Shown here in pieces: positions 56,390-64,000 of a stretch of 64,000 nt of DNA (within the stretch, counting starts at the first letter, position 1; every line of letters starts with the position of its first letter). Position numbers and translations under genes: made by a program. Where the stretch lies: assembly GCA_011037195.1 (NCBI GenBank), contig JAAEAF010000353.1, forward strand, positions 61,654 to 125,653, read 5' to 3'. Origin of the DNA: Triatoma infestans. Its lineage: Eukaryota > Arthropoda > Insecta > Hemiptera > Reduviidae. Below the pieces are notes generated by a model that saw nothing but the letters and a program-made list of their open reading frames with translations, was not told the DNA's origin and ran no database searches.

Positions 56390-56815
56390 GAGGTTGGATT
56401 CGTAATGGCCGTGTTTTAACCAATAACTCCAATGACCGAGGTCATGAGTTGAGCGGAAAGAGACCCCGCGATATAGATTAAACCCCGGTGCCAGCCCATA
56501 GTTGGAAGCTTATTTGCTGGGTGTACGCGGTTTACCAGAGTCTGCTAGGGTTCTTCCCTAACTTCTCGGATCACTTCATGCGCTGGTATTCGCGCGTATC
56601 TCAACCTGTCCCTTTAATGGGTCAAGCGGGGGAGTGCCGGCTTTTGCCATCGCGAGGTCTTGCAACTAATAGCCTCTCCATGGTGATGACATCCTTCTCT
56701 TGTAAAAACGACTCCAAGTGCTTGCAACGGGGGAACTGGTAATGGGGTAGTGGGTAGGTATGGTCCTTAAACTCCCCCAAGTACGGGAAGAGGAAAGGGA
56801 TAACACGGGGAAGAA
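56390..56815 (+). other. GC-richer island, unidentified
   Basis: Sharp rise in GC content, with blocks such as GAGACCCCGCGATATAG, CCCGGTGCCAGCCC and GTCAAGCGGGGGAGTGCCGG. Open frames cross it without a recognisable domain. It resembles the kind of GC-rich 5' UTR carried by some insect LINEs, but no LINE ORF follows. Flanked on the right by a HINE 5' end. Confidence 0.3.
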
Positions 56816-56817
56816 TG

Positions 56818-56898
56818 TATTTCTGGTGCAAACAAAGTTTCAGAAATTTAACACCATTGCAATAATTCCCCTCTTACAGCAGCATGTGAGAGTAAAAA
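56818..56898 (-). repeat. HINE 5' end fragment (diverged)
   Basis: GTATTTCTGGTGCAAAC, AATTTAACACCATTGCAATA, ATTCCCCTCTTACAGCAG and GTGAGAGTAAAA follow the minus-strand 5' end order. Confidence 0.5.
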
Positions 56899-57136
56899 TT
56901 CAATAATGTTGCATTTCTGATTGACCGATTTTTAAAAGAAATCTTCATATAGGATGCAACAAGGGCACCTAAGGGAGAATATCAAGTTTCAGCTTCCTGT
57001 AATATTAATCCCTGTAATTGATTCTGAGAACGCCTGACTCTCCGGAAAAGTGATTTTACAGAAAATGGTCTATGTGTATGTTATTTGCGAATTTTCTTCA
57101 TAAAAGCACCAATGGATTTCATTAAAATTTGTTATA

Positions 57137-57656
57137 GGTACCACACCACCGAAATAGGACTGACAAAAAAACAGCAGACAAATTCGCCACATTCACATAT
57201 ATTGGAAGCCACACGTACAAACTCACCAATTTTTTCAAAAAACTGGGCATTAAGACATCCTTCCGGACAAACAACAAATTAGGCAAAAAACTCCGCACTC
57301 GTACCGAGTTCACTGACGTGTATGACAGCAGTGGGGTCTACGAATTGAAGTGCCCAGACTGTGACAACATTTACGTGGGGCAGACCGGCAGAAAAATCAA
57401 GGAACGATTTACCGAACACATCAGATCATACAAATACGACAAAGTTGACTCAAATTACGCCAATCACCTAAAAACTAACAAACACAAACCCGATGACATA
57501 ACGACCACGATGAAACTAATACACTCTGGCCACAAAGGACGACGAATTGACATAGTAGAACAACTCGAAATATATAAACGAAAAACACAAAACTTAATAA
57601 ATGAACAGACAAAATTTGCTAGTGAACCATTATTCAGAACACTCTTCCCACAATAG
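57137..57656 (+). pseudogene. Penelope-like element C-terminus with GIY-YIG endonuclease
   Basis: An open frame of about 170 codons after a stop at 57134-57136. It reads VPHHRNRTDKKTADKFATFT, TNFFKKLGIKTSFRTNNKLG, then the GIY-YIG domain: SSGVYELKCPDCDNIYVGQT, GRKIKERFTEHIRSYK (catalytic Arg), and a C-terminal VEQLEIYK (Glu). A CPDC pair precedes the YVG. This is the endonuclease of Penelope-like retroelements, which primes target DNA. The RT that should precede it is absent, so this is a 5' truncation. It starts next to a HINE-like scrap (ATGGATTTCATTAAAATTTG). Confidence 0.88.
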
Positions 57657-58480
57657 CAACAGAAACACAATTACACACGCAACAAATAGTTCTTAAATAG
57701 ATTTTAAGTTTAGGTTAGTTTTAAATCCACTATGTACATATAAATTTACTAGTTTAGATATATATGTATATATTTAAAAAAAAAAAAAAAAGAAGAAGTG
57801 CGTGTTTGGATGATGTATGTGAGTGATGATGTGACATAGTTTGTGGGATACATAATAAAAAACTTAATTATATAAGAAAACATAATTAGGTATACATGCT
57901 TGCGAGGATGTGAGGGCTGCGTGAAAAAGTGAAAGAGTGACTGGAGTTTCTTAATTCTTTGGAACTGGAAAACTTAACTTAATTATATAAAAAATCGTTC
58001 AGTTTTAAACGAATGAATGAATTTTAAAATGTTAGTTTAATCGTTGTTTAATTGTATTTAGATTTATTTTGTGTATCTTATTTTTTATTTTTTGTATATT
58101 CTTAATATTTTGGTTAGTTAATTGTGAATAAGTCTCCCTCCAACAACAGAGTTTAAAGATTAGACCCCCGCGTCCACTGTAAGAAAAGAATTTGCCCTTT
58201 AACAACCAAAACACGTGTTTTCCCACCCATCTGGCCACATCCCTTTACTTAGTTTAGGAGTTTAGTATTTTAAAAATACACCTCAGTTAGTGTGAAACTA
58301 AGTCTCTGTACGAGTCTGTGTTGGCACACTGTCTGAAAAACGCATCTGAAGATGGGCGGCGCAACGCCCGAAACGGTCCGAGGACAACAAAATGAAGCAA
58401 AGGCTACCACGGAAAATGTCCTCTGGATGCTTTCCAGCTCTGCGGAACCAACCACCACAACAATTAGATTCTTATATTGA
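57657..58480 (+). other. Probable 3' region of the Penelope-like element
   Basis: Non-coding sequence after the GIY-YIG frame. It includes a long A-run near 57775 and, at 58346-58374, a hammerhead-like core. The extent of the element is not certain. Confidence 0.4.
58346..58374 (+). ncRNA. Hammerhead-like core downstream of the Penelope ORF
   Basis: CTGAAGA, one base, stem GGGCG-GCGCAA-CGCCC, then GAAAC. This satisfies the CUGANGA...GAAA core with a five-pair stem II. The bases after it (GGTCCGAGGAC) contain a small GTCC/GGAC hairpin. Hammerhead motifs are a known feature of Penelope-like elements. I did not confirm stem I or the cleavage-site pairing. Confidence 0.5.
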
Positions 58481-58559
58481 TATAAAATTGAAGAAAAGTA
58501 AACAAACAATAAAAATTATAAGTTTTGGAGAAAATTTGTCTATTACAAGCATGTTAGCC

Positions 58560-58592
58560 GCAGCAAGAGAAAGTCGTGTTAGTGTTTTTCTT
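58560..58592 (+). repeat. HINE 3' end scrap
   Basis: AGCAAGAGAAAGTCGTGTTA and GTGTTTTTC match the end repeat and hairpin of the family. Confidence 0.4.
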
Positions 58593-58684
58593 TTACTAAT
58601 CACAAACACAAGAGACCATTCTCTAAAACCTTTGTTCGTATTCACTGGACACCTGAAAATTTGTTGTGGAATACTCACTCGAAG

Positions 58685-58890
58685 AGGGGGGTGTTGGTGT
58701 AGTGGTTATGAGCATGGACTTGTAAATGGGAGGACGCTAGTTCGAGTCCCGCGTATAAGTGCTAAATTTTATATTGGTATGAAAAATGTTAACAGTAAAG
58801 TAGATGCTTCCCGCTACCGTCCACGACCCCTAATTTGGTAGTTGGACGTTAAGCCTGCATGAAGAAATAGGCATTACTTTAATTTACTTT
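58685..58890 (+). repeat. tRNA-derived SINE (family 3)
   Basis: Head GGTGTAGTGGTTATGAGC (A box) and GTTCGAGTCCCGCG (B box), 32 bases apart. The body has AGTAGATGCTTCCCGC and GTAGTTGGACGTTAAGCC, followed by AT-rich sequence. The body after the B box is not tRNA. Distinct from SINE families 1 and 2. Confidence 0.6.
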
Positions 58891-59160
58891 ACTTACTCAT
58901 ACGCATTCTGTTACTGCAGCTGAGAATATATTTGTAATCGATAAATATTGCGACGAAAAACCCTAGAATTCTGTTTGTAGGTAAAGCAAGACCAATTAGG
59001 TTTAGTAATCACTTATTTCGAAGCAAAATAAGAATTATAATAATTAGGACTGTCGGGTTAAGGATTCACACCAGATTTTTTTGTTTTTTTTTCTTTTTTT
59101 TTTCTTTCCCACAGGCCGCGCTAATTACTAAATATTATTTATAATTATTTTTACGTTCGC

Positions 59161-60150
59161 CTACTTCCTAGGTAACTAGGAAGTATTGTCATCAGTCCAA
59201 CTTTTCGACTATTCGAGTTTTCAAATAAAACCACGGAAATATTCGTTTTGTAAGATCCAATCTTGAAGTTACAAAGAGTGGGATTTTTAGACAAATGAGC
59301 TGTGTTTTTGGCCCTGTCTGTGAACATAGCTCAAAAAACGAAAAACCGTCGAAAGTTGAAATTTAATACTTCCAGTTTTAGGTCTCACCAGGGCTCTGAA
59401 CAGTGGGTCCTCTGTCAAATGTTCTTAACCTAAAGGTACTACTTTATTTGTCATTTTTATTTTTTTTTTTTTTTTTTACCTTTTTTGCGTTTTGGCTCAA
59501 AAAATGGCTCCGCACAATTGTTTCCCAAAAACTTGGATACAATCAACTACACATCAAAGACTACAAACTTTTATTTGAAACATTTCTCCGGGAAAATTCA
59601 TTTATGGGCAGTTATTAGGGAGGGGTGGGGTTAGGTTTTCATTTAAAGTGCTATTTCAGTTTATTTAAACAATTCTATCATCTAAATAATGTTAATTAGA
59701 ATTGAATATGCTGTTGAAATTCCGAGTTTATTTAGTGAATAATTTTTCACTTTTTCGCGATTTTCTCAAAAATATCTCAGACGATTTTCTTGAAACTTCC
59801 TATATAAACTAAACATACAAAGATCTACAACTTTTATTTAAAAAGATTTCTCTGGGAAAATTTATTTAAGGGCACTTTTGGTGGAGGGGTGGGGTTATGT
59901 TTTTCTCTAAAGTGCTATCATAGTTGACTGTACAATTTTATCATCCACACAAAATTAATTAGAAATAAATAGTTGGCCAAAATACCGAGTTTCAAGAAAA
60001 TTAGTAAACCGGAAGTGCGCTTTTGCTGGACAGTTTTTTTTTCCAGCTTTCGACGAATTTCATTAAATTTGGTACACAAACTATAAAATTTGTCAATTTA
60101 TAATTTTGAGAACTGGAGTAAGAGAAAGTTGTGTGAGTGTTTAGCACCGA
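59161..60150 (+). mobile_element. HINE copy, near full length
   Basis: The 5' end is degraded (CTACTTCCTAGGTAACTAGG with its own palindrome), then GTATTGTCATCAGTCC, modules, and the 3' end with GGAGTAAGAGAAAGT, GTGTGAGTGTTTAGCACC and a T-run. Confidence 0.82.
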
Positions 60151-60528
60151 TTTTTTTTTTGTTATTTGTAAAGCCACTATTCTCTCTCTTGCGCTCTCTT
60201 ATACTTCTCTCTCTTGGTATATGTTGGAAATTTTACTAATGTAGTTTACATCAAACTTTAATCTTGGACAATTTATACTTCGGCTTATAGACTCTATAAT
60301 AGAAATGAAAGTACAAATCATTATTATTTCTAGTTCTTATTACTGTGTACCATTAACTTAAAGTATCTTTTCATTGTGAATGAGAGTGTGCTTAAAAACT
60401 ACACTTTCTCTAAATTATACCTTAAATATACCTTTTATATACGGAGCATTTTTTATTATAAACCACAAATAGAAGAGATACAAGCGGACATTAATTACAC
60501 CTACTACCTATATTATTATCATTATTTT
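60151..60528. other. No recognisable feature
   Basis: AT-rich spacer with several CTCTC tracts near 60190-60215. Confidence 0.3.
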
Positions 60529-61891
60529 ACTTTCTATTACTCCTAGTAAGAGGAACTATAGTAATCGTGTCAAATTTTCGATATACAGTTTTCACCGGAA
60601 ATATCCGTTTTAAGGTTCCCTGAGTCCAAAAAAAAGGGGTTTTTAGCAAATGTTCTGTGAGTATGTATATATGTGAACAGCATAGCTCAAAAACGAAAAA
60701 TCGTAGACAGTTGAAACTTGATATCCTGTTTAGGATCACTATGCGATCTCAAAATTCCTCAACCGGAAATACCACTTTTCTAGTTTTTTTTTTTTTTGCG
60801 ATTTTCCCAAAAATGGCTCCAACGATTTTCGTCAAACTTGGTACATGAACTACACATACAAAGAGCTACAACTTTTATTTGAAACATTTCTCCGGGAAAA
60901 TTCATTTAAGGTTACTATTGGGGGAGGGATGGTGTTACGGCATCCTCTACAGTGTTATTTCAGTTTATTATACAATTCTATCATCTAAATAATCATAACG
61001 GAAATACCCGTTTTGAGGTCTTCTGAGTACAAAAAAGTGGTTTTTAGCAAATGGTCTCTGTGTGTATGTATATGAACAGCATAGCTCAAAAACGAAAAAC
61101 CGTAAAATGTTCAAACTTGATATTCCTTTTAGGTATCACAATGGCATCTGACAGTGAATCATATGTCAAAATTCCTCAGCCGAAAGTACCCCTTTACTTG
61201 TTTTTTTGTAATTTTTTGTGTTTTTCTCCATAATGGCTCCGACGATTTTCTTTAAACTTGGAGTATGAACTAAACATACAAAGAGCTACAACTTTTATTT
61301 GAAATGTTTCTCTGGGAAAATTTATTTAAGGGGCAATTATGGGGGAGGGATCATGGGTTAGGTTTCCCTCTATAACGCTATTTCAGTTTATTAGACAATT
61401 TTATATCTAAATAATACTAATTACAATTGAATATGTTCTTGAAATTCCGAGTTTCAAAAAAATAGGATAACCGGAAGTGCTTTTACATTACCATTTTAGT
61501 AAATGATTTTTTTCACTTTTCGGGATTTTCTCTAAAATGTCTCCGATGATTTCCTTGAAACATCTTATATAAACTAAACATCCAAACATCTACAACTTTT
61601 ATTTCAAACATTTCTCTAGGAAAATTCATTCAAGGGTACTTTTGGAGGAGGGGTGGGGTTATGTTTTCCTCTAAAGTGCTATCATAGTTGACTATACAAT
61701 TCTTCATCCAACAAAATTAATAGAAATAAATAGATGGCCAAAATTCCATTTCAAGAAAATTAATAAACCAGAAGTGCGCTTTTACTGAACATTTTTTCTG
61801 TATTCGACGAATTTCCTTAAATTTGGTACACTAACTATAAAATTTGTCAATTATAATTTCGAGAACTGTTGTGTGAGTGTTTCACACTAGA
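60529..61891 (+). mobile_element. HINE copy with internal duplication
   Basis: 5' end ACTTTCTATTACTCCTAG with hairpin. The GGAAATATCCGTTTTAAGG to module segment occurs once (60595-60990) and again from about 60998 (GGAAATACCCGTTTTGAGG), then two more modules. The 3' hairpin GTGTGAGTGTTTCACAC ends near 61887. At 1363 bases it is the longest copy here, and the duplicated 5' half explains the length. Confidence 0.8.
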
Positions 61892-61896
61892 TTTGT

Positions 61897-62085
61897 TTTA
61901 ATTTAAGGTGCGTCAACCAACATCTATGTTCATTGGTGCTCGGAGCCTTCTCAGTGCACTGCCAGCCTCCGGACAGTGTTCTCTTGTTACAGATAACACT
62001 GTCCATACCGGACAGTGAGCTGTACAGGTTCCTAGGAAGAAAAAAATCTAAGGTTTAAGCAGTGGAGCCCTCTCTTGTTATTATT
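61897..62085 (-). repeat. SINE family 1, 3' part
   Basis: Minus-strand body: AATTTAAGGTGCGTCAACC, GGTGCTCGGAGCCTTCTC, CAGTGCACTGCC, GGACAGTGTTCTC, GGACAGTGAGCTG. The tRNA-like head is lost. It again abuts a HINE 3' end through a T-rich junction. Confidence 0.7.
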
Positions 62086-62559
62086 ATTATTGCTGTTGTT
62101 ATTATTTAAACATGGTGCCCTAATTACATTTATTTCATAAGTCAAAGAAGTATGTCTATTTACACAGTCGGAGTTCACTGGACGAGAGTTGTAAAAACTC
62201 TTCGCTCATGAATTAAATATAAAATTTCTTCCTCAACCATAATTAATTGGTTCTTAATTTATGTGAATATAAAAAAAAATGTGAAAAGTTGCAAATACTG
62301 AAAACGTAAATGAATTAAAGTAAAAAAAGTACTCCGTTACTCTATAACCTGTTCCGTTTGGTATAATCACAAATCCGCTGTATCTGGGAATTATTTTGAT
62401 CTTATTTTTGCGTATTGCCGCTAGATGTCGGGCTAATTACCGTTGAATGCTGTTACTTTTACCAACTAGTGAGAGAAAGTAGTGTGTAACTCACTTGTGT
62501 GTGAAAGTTGAACTTTTTCCACTAAATTTAGTGTAATAATAGTCACATTATTCAATGAT
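62086..62559. other. No recognisable feature
   Basis: A small TTATTATTATTATT patch near 62079-62105, otherwise AT-rich without motif. Confidence 0.3.
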
Positions 62560-63060
62560 TGCAAAAAAAACAAAATGGTCTGTATAATTATTGCAAAACA
62601 ACTCTTCGGGGCCAAAAACTCTTCGCATTGCTTCATAATATTCAAGTGAATATAGACTGGAAAAAACCATAATCACGTGATGCAACAACGGAGCTATTGG
62701 CAGGGTAAGACAAAACTCTTAATTCCTCCAACTCTGCTAATTTTCATATTTAATGAGTTAAATGAACATGATGGGCTGGACTTGCAGAATAGCTTTATTT
62801 CGATTAATTAAAATGGGGTACCTTCTTGTTTCTATCTGGCTGTACAGTATAAAGTTCACAGTCAAAACAGTTCTGCCGTCATGAACAAGCTCAAAATGCA
62901 CTGAAACAAGCGTTACTTGCTTGGCTTGTTTTGATTTTTCAAAAAAAAAAAAAATTCCACTTTTCATTACTTGTAATTCGTTTCCATAAACGATAATTTT
63001 GGAATTTTGAAGCAAATTTTTTTTGCATTCGGTTGGGCGCTCTGGCAATTTATGAGGATC
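62560..63060 (-). pseudogene. Decayed mariner-type transposase
   Basis: On the minus strand a first frame (63048-62758) contains VHFELVHDGRTVLTV and YPILINRNKAILQ, matching the region just before the second catalytic Asp (NRKGVILQ.HDN in family members). A second frame (about 62706-62627) contains ELEELRVLSYPANSSVVASR and RDYGFFQSI, corresponding to the S-P-D-L-A-P-S-D-Y-H-L-F block with its catalytic residue replaced. Terminal repeats are not identified. A third mariner lineage in this window, clearly inactive. Confidence 0.6.
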
Positions 63061-63891
63061 TGATCTTGAGCTTAATTTTCAGACATTTCCAAGCTTTTGA
63101 GGGCAAGCCCACTTGTCATGTACGGTTCCTGCTCCATACATCCAAGCAACAGCATTATTATATTAAATTAAAAATTCCCAAAATATTGTGAACTTTTTAT
63201 TCGACACTATGTGTGTACAACGCAAGGGAAATTCTCTGGATGTAATTAATAAATATCTCTCACACTTCTGGATATGCCTTGATCATTTTGAAACTGATTT
63301 GATGAAACTATAATTATATGAAACAAGGTACAATAACGTTCATATAATATCAAATAAAAGTTATAAATAGATCATAAAATGCAAAGTCTCAAAAGTAAAA
63401 GCAATATAAATTTCGAAACTATAAAAAAATTTTATTAGTAAAGAAAATGTTATCAGTCTTTTAAACATTGACAAGAAAAATATTGTTCTGATAATTTTTG
63501 AAGTTCCGCTATTGTCTAATAAATGTTATCAATTAAATTTAATGAACTACAGAAAATATATAATTTTACCTTATTATTCTATTGTAGAGAATGATTAATA
63601 AAATATGATTATCGCACGTAATTCTAACAAAAAAAAAAAAATAAATAAATAATCTAAACAAGACACTTAAAGTATTAAACACAATTTAGTACTGATCTCA
63701 TTTTTTAATATTGCTTTTCTGTTGTTCATAATATAGCAGCCTGATATTATTGGTAGTGCACTTACATTGACTGGGATAAATAAAGTACTGGAATAAATCT
63801 ATTTTCTTGGCGAAATGACCAATGAAATTTTATTAAGCATTTATCTTCTTCATAGAAAGGCAATCACTACAATAAAAAAAAAAAAAAAAAA
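63061..63891. other. AT-rich sequence, no feature seen
   Basis: No motif or repeat end recognised before the last HINE. Confidence 0.35.
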
Positions 63892-64000
63892 TCTGATGTG
63901 AAACACTCACACAACTTTCTCTTACTCCAGTTCTCAAAATTTTGATAAATTTTATAGTTTGGTACCAAATATAAAGAAATTTGTCGAAAACTGAAAAAAA
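63892..64000 (-). repeat. HINE 3' end running off the window
   Basis: After a long A-run, TCTGATGTGAAACACTCACAC and ACTTTCTCTTACTCC (reverse of the 3' hairpin and end repeat) are followed by the TTTGTCGAAAACTG block. The rest lies beyond the window. Confidence 0.8.

Noticed and set aside
1..64000. Bacterial or viral origin
   Set aside because: LINEs, SINEs, mariners, AT-rich non-coding DNA and the lack of dense ORFs are incompatible; some apparent starts are GTG, which are not meaningful here.

Overview
This 64 kb window is strongly AT-rich eukaryotic DNA, almost certainly from an insect. The evidence is a mix of Jockey-like and I-like LINEs, FP/L1-type ORF1 LINEs, mariners, a Helitron, a Penelope-like fragment, gypsy-like solo LTRs, tRNA-derived SINEs and a very abundant hairpin-ended repeat. 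I suspect a large-genome hemipteran, but the sequence alone does not prove this. I recognise no host gene. Every open frame I can explain is transposon-derived, and most others are chance frames in repeats or low-complexity DNA. Functional calls rest on motifs read by eye; no database was searched.

The dominant component is one repeat family, called here HINE (Helentron-associated-like interspersed element), present in about 20 full or partial copies in both orientations. It has a 5' end ACTTTCTCTTACTCC that forms a hairpin with the following bases, and an internal (GT)n tract. It also has two to three degenerate internal modules, an inverted copy of the 5' end near the 3' end, and a 3' hairpin GTGTGAGTGTTTCACAC followed by a T-run. 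No TSD is evident. This asymmetric inverted-repeat architecture matches what is described for Helentron-associated elements such as DINE-1.

1-12.6 kb: HINE copies and LINE scraps, then a nested stack. A Jockey-clade relic (minus strand, 4661-12625) is split by a fold-back element and by a HINE. That HINE is split by a full-length LINE (7002-11957, minus) with a 16-bp TSD and two intact ORFs. ORF2 lacks an upstream ATG and overlaps ORF1 in the -1 frame, with a TTTTTTA heptamer in the overlap.

12.6-29 kb: RT relics, a 398-bp solo LTR, a minisatellite grown from the HINE 5' hairpin, a hAT-like element with an 8-bp TSD, SINEs, an I-like RNase H LINE fragment, a 1.9-kb Helitron whose ends are fixed by the HINE empty site, a 0.94-kb mariner, and a LINE 3' fragment with an (ATT)n tail.

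29-45 kb: two more LINE fragments, a second 398-bp solo LTR with the same GTAT TSD, a run of near-complete HINE copies mixed with SINEs, and two mariner copies, one of which keeps near-complete ends but has a frameshifted ORF.

45-64 kb: more HINE copies, possible hAT ends, a LINE relic with an (AAAT)n tail, two GC-richer islands of unknown origin, a Penelope-like GIY-YIG endonuclease fragment followed by a hammerhead-like core, and a decayed mariner near the end. The window reads as a transposon graveyard with several clear insertion-order relationships.
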